The position numbers and the translations under genes are program-made. Of a stretch of 64,000 bases of DNA, positions 36,706 to 46,590 are shown piece after piece. Within the stretch, counting starts at the first letter, position 1, and every line of letters begins with the position of its first letter. The notes beneath the pieces are model-generated. The model saw only the letters and a program-made list of their open reading frames with translations. It had not been told where the DNA came from and did no database searches. Source of the stretch: Sugiyamaella lignohabitans (Eukaryota; Ascomycota; Dipodascomycetes; Dipodascales; Trichomonascaceae); assembly GCF_001640025.1 (NCBI RefSeq), contig NC_031673.1:1984001-2048000 (forward strand), given 5' to 3'.

Positions 36706-38898
36706 ATGTCCATCGAAGAACAACTCGAGAGTCTGAACAAGGCAAGGGAACTGGTTCGAGATGACCCCAATAACTACATTCAGATTATCCCGGGTATTGT
36801 CTCGGTAGCCCAACGACCAGAGACCCAATTTCGTCAATGGTGCGCCAATTTTTTCTTGGAATGTTTTACCTGTAATGATTTGGATAACGAAACAAAACAG
36901 CAGCTGGCATTGAATTGTTTGGACCCTTTGGGTCTGTTGATTCAGGAAACAAGTGAACCCGGCGACTGGGCCACGGTCAAAACTGCGATAAGTTGCTGTT
37001 CGTGTATTTATCCATTAATATTTTCGTATGTTTGTGCCAATTCAGGAGAAGCCACTGTATGGGCCAAGATATCCGATCTGAAAACCAAGATTCTTGATAA
37101 ATGGGAATTAGATGCCGAGTCGGTAGCATCGAAAAAAGTTCGATTTGGTATTCAGGCGGCTTGTACCAAGTTTGCTCAACAGGTAATTTCCGTGCAATCG
37201 TATTGCTCGCGAGATCCCAGAATGAATAGGTCTCAAGATACGAATAGTGAAGACGTTTCTTTGGCTCTTGTGCCGCCTGGTCACCCTTTAATTGAACCTT
37301 CAACTATAGAGGCACAGGGTCTGGGTCTATTAGATCGCATGCTGTCTGTGTTTACCGAATCACACGTTTACGCACCCACCATCACCTGTACATTAAATGC
37401 ATTATTCCCACTGTTAACGAGTCGACCATCATCAGTGCCCAAAATCCTACGTAGTATTCTAAGTTTCGATACAACCGCCAAGACTGTCGTTCCTCAAACC
37501 CCCAATTCAGCATATACGGATCTTGAAATCAAATTCATCGAGCGGTCTTTAAAGCTAATGCTTACTCATTGTATTCGTAAAGAACTGGCACCCAAGTTCA
37601 CTGCCCAAATCCATCGTTATATATCCAATATTTCTGAGGCCCGAGCCTCACAAAACCTGAAGAAAAGACTCGGCGAGTCTGCCGACCAAACTGCTGGCGA
37701 TAAAAGACCGAAACTTGAAGAAACTGGTGCACCTGCTGCCGCAGCTGCTAAACCCGACATGCCAGTCAACAGCTCAACAACGGTCCCTGCCGGTCCATTA
37801 TCATTTTCCTCTTTATTTAATCTTATTAGTTCTAATGACTTACTAGCATCATTTGACGCAAAGGAGTTACCCAAGGACATTGCTATCAATATTGCTCTCA
37901 CAAGTATTGCGCTTGCGAGTCAAACACTACTGGATAATTCTATTGATATCATTCGGAAAAGATATCAAAATCTTTTGGAGACGAGCCAAAGCTCTACCGT
38001 ATCGAAGGGAGGAGCATCATTGGATGCTTCATACGATGACGACGAAGACGATTTAGATGCCATGGTAGCTGCCCAGTCTGCTCAAGTAGAGGCTGGAGCT
38101 GATTATGGCGAGGAGGATGACGAAGATAAAGAGGCCTCTTTATTACCAGCATCGTCGTTTTCGCTTGCCTTGCCATCTAAACTCTCAACAGATCAGCGTA
38201 AGGTTGAGTTGGGCAGAGTTGTAGATAGGCTGATCTCATATAGTAGCATGTCAACCACGATTTTATCGTCTGGAGCCGCTAAAGCTAACAAGGGATTAAA
38301 CAGAGTTGCTGTGACGGACTGGAATAAAGATACTTGGATTATCATTGCTTCGCGGCTTGCCACTAGAGGCGCTTGCAACTCTGGATCTGTGGAAGCCAAA
38401 ACTGTAATTAGAAAACATATATTCAATTATGTTGTGGCAAACTTTAGAGAGCGTTTAGAAATTATTATTTCTTGGCTAACCGAGGAGTGGTTTAATGAGT
38501 TTGGTAGTGGGCTTGCTAGTGACAACGACAAGCCAGAGGCGGATGAATCAAACTCTGTTTACTATTTATGGGCTTCACAGGTGTTTGACCATATAATGCC
38601 GCTAATTGAAGCTGATGATACAAAGGGTTTTATTCGACTTTTATCAGATTTACCACAACTCAACAGATCGCTCATAAATAAAATGCGCAGTCTTTGTGTG
38701 GATCCACTTAGAGCAAAGATTGGTTTCATGGCAATTCGATATTTGATCAAGCTGAAACCACCTGTAAAAGAATTTTGCCTAGATCTGCTTGAGGATTTGT
38801 ATAAAAGTGATGAGGATAGTCGAAAGGTGGGTGGAGCCATACTTAAGACATACAGACCGAAGTTCATAGAAGAGCAAGACGCTGTCAAAGTTGAATAA
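36706..38898 (+). CDS. PTA1: Pta1/symplekin, scaffold of the cleavage and polyadenylation factor
   Basis: A 730-residue homologue of Pta1 (symplekin), which holds together the CPF complex that cleaves and polyadenylates pre-mRNA and processes snoRNA 3' ends. The N-terminal ARM/HEAT-like helices (residues 1-330) include ARELVRDDPNNYIQIIPGIV, FRQWCANFFLECFTC and KKVRFGIQAACTKFAQQVIS followed by the SRDPR segment typical of the family. A short basic linker (KKRLGESADQTAGDKRPKLEE) precedes a Pro/Ala region. The C-terminal half holds an acidic stretch (DDDEDDLDAM) and more helices. Length is close to budding-yeast Pta1 (785). It is convergent with CCZ1 across 187 bp with no GC element. Confidence 0.85.
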   Translation: MSIEEQLESLNKARELVRDDPNNYIQIIPGIVSVAQRPETQFRQWCANFFLECFTCNDLDNETKQQLALNCLDPLGLLIQETSEPGDWATVKTAISCCSCIYPLIFSYVCANSGEATVWAKISDLKTKILDKWELDAESVASKKVRFGIQAACTKFAQQVISVQSYCSRDPRMNRSQDTNSEDVSLALVPPGHPLIEPSTIEAQGLGLLDRMLSVFTESHVYAPTITCTLNALFPLLTSRPSSVPKILRSILSFDTTAKTVVPQTPNSAYTDLEIKFIERSLKLMLTHCIRKELAPKFTAQIHRYISNISEARASQNLKKRLGESADQTAGDKRPKLEETGAPAAAAAKPDMPVNSSTTVPAGPLSFSSLFNLISSNDLLASFDAKELPKDIAINIALTSIALASQTLLDNSIDIIRKRYQNLLETSQSSTVSKGGASLDASYDDDEDDLDAMVAAQSAQVEAGADYGEEDDEDKEASLLPASSFSLALPSKLSTDQRKVELGRVVDRLISYSSMSTTILSSGAAKANKGLNRVAVTDWNKDTWIIIASRLATRGACNSGSVEAKTVIRKHIFNYVVANFRERLEIIISWLTEEWFNEFGSGLASDNDKPEADESNSVYYLWASQVFDHIMPLIEADDTKGFIRLLSDLPQLNRSLINKMRSLCVDPLRAKIGFMAIRYLIKLKPPVKEFCLDLLEDLYKSDEDSRKVGGAILKTYRPKFIEEQDAVKVE

Positions 38899-39085
38899 AA
38901 TAATAAATCTATTTATGCAGTTTAGAACGTTGATGGCGTCCCATTGCCAGCCCACAGTTCATAAGGTGCCAAAGCTGAATAAACGATGGGTCCTATTTAG
39001 GCCATTTCCAGGCTTGGGTTACATCCCTAGGTTCAAATCAGGTGTCATAAAGAATAATAATAAATAAATTACATAGTCTAATAAA

Positions 39086-41368
39086 TTAGACCTTACCATG
39101 GTACTTATAGTCCTCTAACCATAGCCTTGCATCTTTTCCAAGTGCTGCCAATAAGCCACTGGAATCTGGGCCATTGGATACGCGACTGGTGACCTTTCTG
39201 GCAAACATAGCTATACGACCGTCAGGTAGACGAGTCCAATATAACCACCAGCCTCTGCTAGTACGCATGAATCGCTCGACCTCATACTCACGAGCTTCAA
39301 AAGTTAGTTGGCCAAGAGCCTGATGCAGTTGTACCAGATCAGCCCGGGCTTGAGTGAGCTTTTCCCAATCAGATTTCTCCAAATCAGGAGAAGGAGCTCT
39401 GGGGATTGGTGGTAGAGATGATTGGATGGTCATTTTGATCGGGTCTTGTGCAAGATAGCAGAACTTTGCTGCATCATTCGTGAATGGATAACCTGCCGAG
39501 AGGTCGGTGTATATAGGTTCTGAAAGAGAAGCCAGTTTACGATGAAGACCGAAATACAAATCGGGAGAGTCTAATGGATCCTTTTCTGGTAGTAGTTTTG
39601 ATTCCAAGTATAATAGCACATATACAAACGGCCTTCGTTTATAAATCACAACCCTACAAGGCTCATATGTGCTGTTTTCTTCGGAATTGACTTGGACAAA
39701 CACTCTTTTAGAGGTTACCATTAATGCGAGTTTGTGTTCATCTGTATCGTATTCGGCATCATCCTCAAGATCTCCTGTAAATCCAATAAGAAAGCGCGAG
39801 TCGCTGAGCTCGTCAAAAGGACTCAGCGTCGGTAGTTTCTTAGGCGCTTTCTTTAGGGATCCAAAATATGAAGAGAATGAAGATCTTGGCTTAGAATGAG
39901 TAGGGGGCTCACTTACAATTCGTCGAGGAAGTTCTTGTCTAGCGGATTCTGGGATTAGAGAGGATTGTTCAGAAGGAACTTGTTCTATAGAAACTTGGTC
40001 TGCAGATGCTTCTTCAGCTGTGCTATGCTCTGTTTGCTCAGTAGCTTTGGATTTCGATTTAAAAGTCATTAAATCCATTAGTTGATTCATAGACGAAACA
40101 GTTGCTGTGCTCATACTAGTGGCTGCCGAAGACATGGCTGGGATCACTGACGCCATACCATTCACAAACGCTGTTCCGGAGGGGAATGACAAACCTGATA
40201 AAATTTCTGGGCTGTTGTCTTTGTCAGACTTTCTAGGCAACTTATAGTTAACTGGATTCAAATGCGCAACATATCCTGAAGACTCGAGAAACGCACTATT
40301 ATCATTGCAATCAAGACATTCTTGAATCCAATTGACCATATCGCAAATAGAAGAGCTGTCAATAGATGGGCCATTGGCTCTGTGATTCGTCCACACAAAT
40401 CCGCTACTGTCTAAAGGTCCCTTTGATGCATCACGAGCTGTTTGAATAGGTGGGCCGCTTGAAACAGTTTCAGAACCTGTGGCTGATGGCGGGATATTGA
40501 GTGATTGATTTGCTAGACTTGGTGTTTGGGATGAACTGTCCGACCCAGTATCAGATCCAACACTAGGACTTTGGATATTTAAAGATCCTATCAATGCTGT
40601 AGTAGCAGATCTAGACGAACGTACAGAGACAGCATCTGATCCAGTCTCCCATGCTGCTATGGTTTCGTTATCGACAGTAGGTCTGCTTATCGGGAGCCTG
40701 ATTCCATCATCGCTTCTCAATATCATCATTTGAACTAATGCAGGATGATTATCTCGTTCTAATATAGCACTGACAGCCTCAGAAGTGGTCTCACTGACTC
40801 TTCCTTTAGCATATCTGATATGATCTGCTTGAAATAACTCGGTAATACAAGTCGGGAGAGCAACCCAATTATGACACCAAGCGTCCCACCATGGTTTCAA
40901 ATTCTTCACAATATCCTCATAATCATCTGAACCACTACACAATTTTCCATAATGTAATCGCCATCGTCGATATGCTGCAAATATCTGTGATATCAGCATG
41001 TCAGCACTGGCAATATTCTTGCCATCAACCGAGGAAGTGCCAGCGCCAAACTTGAAGTTTGCCACGATCCACAAATTCGGCTCGTCCACTTGCTTTACCA
41101 CCACTCGTGAATTACTAGCCTCCATAGTAGACAATGGCCTACCACTTGAAAATTCATTTGTCAAAGCAACAACCCCCTGGGCAAGCCCAATATGCCTGAC
41201 TTGCTGGTTTATCGAACAATCTGAACCAGGTTCTCCATAGTAGTACAAGACTTGCTTTTCTAATTGTGAACCCGAAGTATCTAAATCTGGGTTATAAATA
41301 CATAAATATTCCAGATACGGATTGTTTTTATTGGGAGTGTATCCAGCTCCATCACCATTGCCGTCCAT
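39086..41368 (-). CDS. CCZ1: Vacuolar fusion protein Ccz1
   Basis: A 760-residue homologue of Ccz1, which with Mon1 forms the GEF activating the Rab GTPase Ypt7 on late endosomes and autophagosomes. The first longin-like domain is seen at PYLEYLCIYNPDLDTSGSQL, QVLYYYG, IGLAQGVVALTNEF and NLWIVANFKF, with helix ASADMLISQIFAAYRRWRLHYG. The second region WVALPTCITELFQADHIRY also fits. The middle (about 235-470) is Ser/Thr-rich and disordered. The C-terminal third resumes with FLIGFTGDLEDDAEYD, RPFVYVLLYLESKLL and SRGWWLYWTRLPDGRIAMFARK. The ATG at 41368 is the only plausible start. Confidence 0.87.
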   Translation of the reverse strand: MDGNGDGAGYTPNKNNPYLEYLCIYNPDLDTSGSQLEKQVLYYYGEPGSDCSINQQVRHIGLAQGVVALTNEFSSGRPLSTMEASNSRVVVKQVDEPNLWIVANFKFGAGTSSVDGKNIASADMLISQIFAAYRRWRLHYGKLCSGSDDYEDIVKNLKPWWDAWCHNWVALPTCITELFQADHIRYAKGRVSETTSEAVSAILERDNHPALVQMMILRSDDGIRLPISRPTVDNETIAAWETGSDAVSVRSSRSATTALIGSLNIQSPSVGSDTGSDSSSQTPSLANQSLNIPPSATGSETVSSGPPIQTARDASKGPLDSSGFVWTNHRANGPSIDSSSICDMVNWIQECLDCNDNSAFLESSGYVAHLNPVNYKLPRKSDKDNSPEILSGLSFPSGTAFVNGMASVIPAMSSAATSMSTATVSSMNQLMDLMTFKSKSKATEQTEHSTAEEASADQVSIEQVPSEQSSLIPESARQELPRRIVSEPPTHSKPRSSFSSYFGSLKKAPKKLPTLSPFDELSDSRFLIGFTGDLEDDAEYDTDEHKLALMVTSKRVFVQVNSEENSTYEPCRVVIYKRRPFVYVLLYLESKLLPEKDPLDSPDLYFGLHRKLASLSEPIYTDLSAGYPFTNDAAKFCYLAQDPIKMTIQSSLPPIPRAPSPDLEKSDWEKLTQARADLVQLHQALGQLTFEAREYEVERFMRTSRGWWLYWTRLPDGRIAMFARKVTSRVSNGPDSSGLLAALGKDARLWLEDYKYHGKV

Positions 41369-42345
41369 TGAAGCGTACTGTGTGATAAGCTAACCGAAGC
41401 ACGAATGGTGATATTCGACCGATGCTGTTATTTCACGCGCTCACGCGCTTAGCAGGAAGTGTGTAGTAGGGTCTAGTTTTTCCGAACAGCGAGTAGTTTT
41501 CTGCTGTTTGAGTTTGTGTTCACTATGGCCCAATTAGTAAAATTCGATGAAATGGATTATAGCCAATTGTGTAATTTGTACTGAAGATAATCTGCAGGAC
41601 TAGACATCATGACGCAGGGTCTGATCTTGATAAGGGTTGGGGTTGTAATCATGTCAGAGTACGTATAACTCGACTACACATCCATTTCATATACAAGAGA
41701 ACTATTCAGCTAATCAAGTGATAGTCAATCTCTTTCTATACCGCCCAAATCAACTGCTCTAGGCTCAAATAAACTTCCGACCAAAATACGGCACTGCAAC
41801 ACAGTCTAATGCCGCGACATCAACACCAACCCTCACGTGACTGGGCAAGGAAACTTTCAGGGGTGAGACGAAATAAGAATGTGAATAACAAACAGAATGC
41901 AAACGATAAGCAAGCATTAATCGACCATATTTATAGGAGGTTTGGAGTCAGAAGGGAGTGAGTTGCTGTGCGAGGTCCAAATATCATCTCAGTGAATGCT
42001 AGATCACGGAAGTCTCACTCAACTTCAAAAATACAAATCGCCAAGTCACTAAAATAAAAGAACTAGTCGAATTTGTTGCATATGCGCTGTCGGGAAGCTG
42101 ATCCGAGCATTATTGGTAGTTTTTTTTGGATTGTCACTTACCTGGTAATCGAGAATTTTCAGGAGCTTTTGCAATTTTTGGGAACAATATTGTTTTTACC
42201 TTCCGTTGCAGGAATATTCCCAGCTGTACCGACTCTCAGACGTGGACTTACCATTAGTTTACCAGCAGTTTCCCTTTTAGTCAGTTGATTTCATTCTTTT
42301 ACAAGCACTTACATATACCATACTATTGCCAAGCTAGAATTCGAC
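41369..42345. promoter_or_regulatory. Divergent promoter CCZ1 / She3-like gene
   Basis: 977 bp. It contains TCACGTGA (about 41833), an E-box/Cbf1-type site in sequence only. No element, RNA gene or supported frame was seen. Confidence 0.45.
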
Positions 42346-44184
42346 ATGGCTCAAGGACAGGTATCATCCAAAAGGCATTCGCTTCTTAATGGCGTAGTGG
42401 ATGTCATAACTGGAAATAGTAAAAACGCGTCTGGAGCGACTAAAGTAGAGAATGGCCTATCCAGTGACATTAATAGTGTAAAAAGAAACAGTACAGCCAC
42501 TCTCATACCGTCGCCGTTATTGTATTCCCCAGATCAAACATCAGGATCTCCTACAACACTTTGGTCTGAAAGTGAGGAGCCTGTCAAGGCAGTAGACCAG
42601 AAAAAACACGATCACATTGCCACTCCGTCTGGTACCGAACAGCAATCTGAGAATAAAGAAAATCAACAGGTTGGTGAATGCGATCCAAATATCAAGACCA
42701 CATCTTCCAAAACGCCTGTTCAAACTGTTCGAATCGTAAGTGGTAGCACTCTCGACACTCCTATAATCATAGATGACGACAAGTTTTCTCCCCAAAATTC
42801 CCCCAGCCGCAACGACTCAGCAATGTATTCTTCAAATAATGCCAGTGGTCCGTTAAGCGAAGCGGAAATCCCTCCTGGCGATTACGGACGAATGCCTCAA
42901 CTGAATGGATCCACCAAACATCCCTCTTCACCAGGTCGAACCAAAAACAATGATGGCACTCAAATCCCTCCCTCCAGTCCTAGAATTATCCGCAGTAATG
43001 GCCATAAGAACCTCAATTGGTCATCAGCAACCGCTCAAGCAGTAGGCCACCATTCTATTGACGCGGTTTTCGATAATAACAAAAATCAACAGCATTCACA
43101 TAACTCGCCTCAATCACCCAGTCTAGCAACAGCTGCAGCAGTCGCATCTCTCGAAGAACAAAAAGCTCGCAAGTTACGAGACGAGATAGCTCAAGGAAGT
43201 GTAGAGCTACAGCAGCTTCAAACATTACTCGCGCAACTCCCTCGTCTAAAACGAACTCCAACAAGAGCCACTCCAGAGGGCTCGCTGTTCCCCTCGAGTT
43301 CCCACTCATCACATCATGGCAATAATAATAGCAACACGGCAATAAACAACGCATCGGGAATGCTAGGTCGAAGCCACAGCGTGCTTGGTACATCACAAGT
43401 CATCACTGACCTACAGTCGAAAATAGATATTCTCAAATGTCAGCTGTCTGAACGTGAACAGATAGCTAAAGACGAGCATGATAGCAGAGAAGCACTGAAA
43501 AAACGCTGTGAACTTATAGAAAGTACACTAGATTCACTTCGCCATCAAAACGGAAACCTGACACAATTATTAACTCGCCGCGAAAGACGAATCTCGGAAT
43601 TAGAACATGAGGTGGAATGCAGGGTGAGAGACATTGCCGTTCTCCGCCAGTCGGAATCGCATTCTCTTTCTCTCCATGTAGACTACCAACAGCGAATACT
43701 ACAGTTACAAGAAGAGCGCGACAGACTCGAGGCTGGATATAACACAGTTCTTGAGAGTTCGAAACGTATGAAATCCAAATACCAAGACGATATATCAGAC
43801 ATAACGGCCAAAATACTACTCCTTCAAAAGCAACGCCAGAGCGATGTCAACAAAATCAACTCACTCGAACTGAGATTACAAGACCAATCCATCGACCATA
43901 TGCGACTACTACAACTACAGAGCGAAATGGCCCATCTACGGCAGCAGCATGTGGGTAACATCGACAAACTGTTCCTCGACATGAAACGAACCATGTCGGT
44001 CTCGGACCACTCTATCACCACCCAGGTCGACTCAATCCAGGCTGTCATTGACCTCATCGACACCACCAGCGACAGCAGTGCCGCAACCGCCAAATCGTCA
44101 TCCACAACGACGACCACAACAACATCCTCCTCATCCACAAATGTTGACTATAATGAACAAGTAATGCCTCTATCTGTAAGCTGA
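42346..44184 (+). CDS. Coiled-coil protein, possible She3-like mRNA-transport adaptor
   Basis: 612 residues. The N-terminal 250 are polar and disordered, with Ser/Asn/Pro runs and PPSSPR phospho-type motifs. Residues about 265-295 form a first helix (EEQKARKLRDEIAQGSVELQQLQTLL). Residues about 345-570 form a long coiled coil (DLQSKIDILKCQLSEREQIA, QNGNLTQLLTRRERRISELEHEV, YQQRILQLQEERDRLEAGY). The QNGNLTQLLTRRERRISELE segment and following YNTVLESSKRMKSKYQDDI resemble the Pfam She3 pattern (adaptor between She2-bound mRNA and Myo4). This is a memory-based match of modest strength. Tropomyosin-like or septum-associated coiled-coil proteins are alternatives. The C-terminus is Ser/Thr-rich. Confidence 0.5.
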   Translation: MAQGQVSSKRHSLLNGVVDVITGNSKNASGATKVENGLSSDINSVKRNSTATLIPSPLLYSPDQTSGSPTTLWSESEEPVKAVDQKKHDHIATPSGTEQQSENKENQQVGECDPNIKTTSSKTPVQTVRIVSGSTLDTPIIIDDDKFSPQNSPSRNDSAMYSSNNASGPLSEAEIPPGDYGRMPQLNGSTKHPSSPGRTKNNDGTQIPPSSPRIIRSNGHKNLNWSSATAQAVGHHSIDAVFDNNKNQQHSHNSPQSPSLATAAAVASLEEQKARKLRDEIAQGSVELQQLQTLLAQLPRLKRTPTRATPEGSLFPSSSHSSHHGNNNSNTAINNASGMLGRSHSVLGTSQVITDLQSKIDILKCQLSEREQIAKDEHDSREALKKRCELIESTLDSLRHQNGNLTQLLTRRERRISELEHEVECRVRDIAVLRQSESHSLSLHVDYQQRILQLQEERDRLEAGYNTVLESSKRMKSKYQDDISDITAKILLLQKQRQSDVNKINSLELRLQDQSIDHMRLLQLQSEMAHLRQQHVGNIDKLFLDMKRTMSVSDHSITTQVDSIQAVIDLIDTTSDSSAATAKSSSTTTTTTTSSSSTNVDYNEQVMPLSVS

Positions 44185-44228
44185 ATACAAGCTAACTCTT
44201 ATTTAACAATGACGTTTCCGGGGGCTTG

Positions 44229-44292
44229 TGCCTCCGGCGGCTGGGGCTCCGCCCCAGGTCCCCGTGGCTCCTCTCTGGCTTCGCTCGAGTGG
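44229..44292 (+). repeat. GC double-hairpin element 12, single unit
   Basis: L-orientation unit preceded by CCGGGGGCTTG, with a variant CTCCTCTCTGGCTTCGCTCGAG arm. It lies in the convergent gap, 45 bp from the She3-like stop and 81 bp from the ASA1 stop. Confidence 0.9.
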
Positions 44293-44372
44293 GGCGGCGG
44301 GGTCCCACTATTTCTGGTTTATTACGAAGTGCAAGATGCTATTGTAAAAATGCTATTCTAAATGCTGGTGAA

Positions 44373-45863
44373 TTAATAAATATCTGACAGTCTGATACGA
44401 CCGTCTTTTGACGCGACAGCGATCCAGTGAGACTGGCGTGCTCGTCGCTGGCGGGCTCTGGCCAGGCTGTTTGCTGCTACCTGTCTGGTTGACGTCGTAA
44501 CAGTAGCAGACTCAGCAGACTCATTTGGTTTAGGTATGCTAGAATCATCTTCGCTGTCTTGAACAGGACTGAATGTCACGCTGTTGATGCCCGTTTTGTC
44601 TGTCAGTCGTCCTTCCGAACCTCGAAACGCTGCTAGGGTCTTCATGCTGGAATACGTATAAATACGGACCATCCCGTCCCAGCCAGCAGTAGCAAAAATG
44701 CGACCATCTGACCGCAGGTCTAAAGATGTCAGTCCAACGTGCTTGGTATTCAAAACATGCAATGGCTCTGAAGATGAAATGCTATGCTTGATAATTAGTG
44801 AATCGGCTGACGAAGACAGAAATGTGTCATCAACTTTGTTATACACAAGTGATAGTACAGGATGCTGGTGAGATTTGTCGGCATACACCTGTTTAGGTGA
44901 TCCAGAAGTTGTAATATCAAACACAATGACATGACCTGACTCATAACCTGCTATGAGATGTGTTTTGGTGAGAATAACTGCCATTAAGATACCTGTACCA
45001 GTAATTGATCTTTTATCTCCAAACACCTCATCCCCTATTCCAGGAGCTCCTAAATTATCAAAACCTCCAACTTGGGCAAAAGGTTCAGCAGAACTCGGAT
45101 TAGATGATGTCGTTTTCTGGCTTTTACCAGTATCATCAGGTTTCCCTTGAATAGCAAAAAACGGCCTTGAAAATTCAGGTCTCAATTGGTAAATATCGAT
45201 TTTCTCTGAATCAAGTGTATTAGGCACTGCTATTGTAGTACCACATACAGCGGCAGCACAGAAGTTCATGGCGTTCACATCCTGACTATGAACCATCCAT
45301 GGCGTCTTCCAGCTATTACTACCATCTGGGTTAGAATTACCATTTGGGCTTTTCTTACCCTTCCAATCTATTGGAATTGTAGTGGTATACCGTTCACTTG
45401 CTGGATCAGTAGTATTCAGACGGAATATCTTGATCTTGTTATCACGACCATGCGTCAGAAGAATGGACGTACCCTCATTTCTTATCGGATTTCGACTCCT
45501 TTCTGGTAAATCAGCAGCACCAGAATCACTATCTCCAGTACCACTATTCACGCTACCAGCATCACTACTAGTACTATTACTATTATTACCAGCTGGTTGG
45601 TCAGCTGGCGACCCATTCTGATCCGTGAAATTGGGGTCTGATTCCCAGTCAGACATCCATTTCACAGTCACAATGGCTTTTTCATGAGGTTTCCAAATAG
45701 CAATGGGTCTTCTCTGGCTGATAGACCACCAGAAACACCATCCGGCCTCATCACCAGATACAAGCCATGGCTCCGTAGGATGGAACTGGACAGCAGTCAC
45801 TGGAGCCGGATGTGCACGAAGAGTTGCCTTACGAAGAGCAGCCACCTCACTCAATGACATCAC
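44373..45863 (-). CDS. ASA1: ASTRA-associated protein 1 (Asa1), WD40 protein
   Basis: A 496-residue WD-repeat protein of the Asa1/GNB1L family, part of the ASTRA/TTT network that supports PIKK maturation in yeast. Asa1-type features are the N-terminal RAHPAPVTAVQFHPTEPWLVSGDEAGWCFWW followed by RRPIAIWKPHEKAIVTVKW, and TSILLTHGRDNKIKIFRL. Later segments are AAVCGTTIAVPNTLDSEKIDIYQL, HLIAGYESGHVIVFDI, HQHPVLSLVYN and GLTSLDLRSDGRIFATAGWDGMVRIYTY. The C-terminal strand SHWIAVASKDGRIRLSDIY is close to the family ending. Two adjacent ATGs start the frame (MMSLSEV). A Ser/Asn-rich insert lies after the second repeat. Confidence 0.9.
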   Translation of the reverse strand: MMSLSEVAALRKATLRAHPAPVTAVQFHPTEPWLVSGDEAGWCFWWSISQRRPIAIWKPHEKAIVTVKWMSDWESDPNFTDQNGSPADQPAGNNSNSTSSDAGSVNSGTGDSDSGAADLPERSRNPIRNEGTSILLTHGRDNKIKIFRLNTTDPASERYTTTIPIDWKGKKSPNGNSNPDGSNSWKTPWMVHSQDVNAMNFCAAAVCGTTIAVPNTLDSEKIDIYQLRPEFSRPFFAIQGKPDDTGKSQKTTSSNPSSAEPFAQVGGFDNLGAPGIGDEVFGDKRSITGTGILMAVILTKTHLIAGYESGHVIVFDITTSGSPKQVYADKSHQHPVLSLVYNKVDDTFLSSSADSLIIKHSISSSEPLHVLNTKHVGLTSLDLRSDGRIFATAGWDGMVRIYTYSSMKTLAAFRGSEGRLTDKTGINSVTFSPVQDSEDDSSIPKPNESAESATVTTSTRQVAANSLARARQRRARQSHWIAVASKDGRIRLSDIY

Positions 45864-46107
45864 TCACAGACTCACTCAAACAACGACCACAAATCCAAAC
45901 CGCAATACTCGCTACAACTGTCAACCTATTGCTTGCATTAGTTCATGCCCCTGATCTCTGATCTCGGCCGATCACGTGCCGCATCCCCTGCGGCTCACTT
46001 TCCACCCACTCTCCACCTACCATTCAAACCTTAAACCCCTCTCAAACCCCACACCACCCCTCAATTCTCCCCTCTCCTTACTCGCTACCCGCAGGCGGGT
46101 GGGGGTC

Positions 46108-46259
46108 TGGCCTCCGGCCGGGCTGGGGCTCCGCCCCAGACCCCGCTGCTCCTGTCGCTCCGCTCGAGTCGTTTTTTATTCTCGATAGATCGTCGCAGCG
46201 ACTCCTGCGAAGCAGGAGCAACGGGGTCTGGGGCGGAGCCCCAGCCCGGCCGGAGGCCA
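46108..46259. repeat. GC double-hairpin element 13, full pair with altered termini
   Basis: 152 bp. Both ends carry the same change: left GGCCTCCGGCCGGGCTGGGGC and its mirror on the right, instead of CCTCCGGCGGC. Flanks also match as an inverted repeat (GGTGGGGGTCT left, AGCACCCCCACC right). The right half has CTCCTGC-GAA-GCAGGAG. It lies in a divergent promoter region, 245 bp from the ASA1 ATG. Confidence 0.92.
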
Positions 46260-46419
46260 GCACCCCCACCACTCCCTGAGCGGGGGTCGACCACACCACT
46301 GATTAGCGACGATTATGCAGGTGCACCTGCTGCTGCAGACGCAATCAATTATCGGTGAGACCTAACCTTGCTCGCAACCGATGTGGTCCAATACAAGGCG
46401 TTCTGGAAAATAGTTCAAT

Positions 46420-46427
46420 TATAAATA
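46420..46427 (+). promoter_or_regulatory. TATA box of TFS1
   Basis: TATAAATA, 164 bp upstream of the TFS1 ATG at 46591. Assignment is by position. Confidence 0.5.
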
Positions 46428-46590
46428 GGCCATCCCCACCCGGTAGTTTGGTTTTTTTTGATTCTTCTGTTCCATGTTCCGTCCTTTTCTCACTGTATCA
46501 GCAAGGAATATATCGGCCACCAACAGTTTTAACGCTTTTCGCACACTCCGTAACATCCCGAGACTTTTCGCCCCGCTGCCAACCTCCAGA

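Larger units (their letters stand above)
45864..46590. promoter_or_regulatory. Divergent promoter ASA1 / TFS1 with GC element 13
   Basis: 727 bp, pyrimidine-rich near ASA1 (45980-46080), with TCACGTGC at about 45973, GC element 13, and TATAAATA at 46420-46427 upstream of TFS1. Confidence 0.55.
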
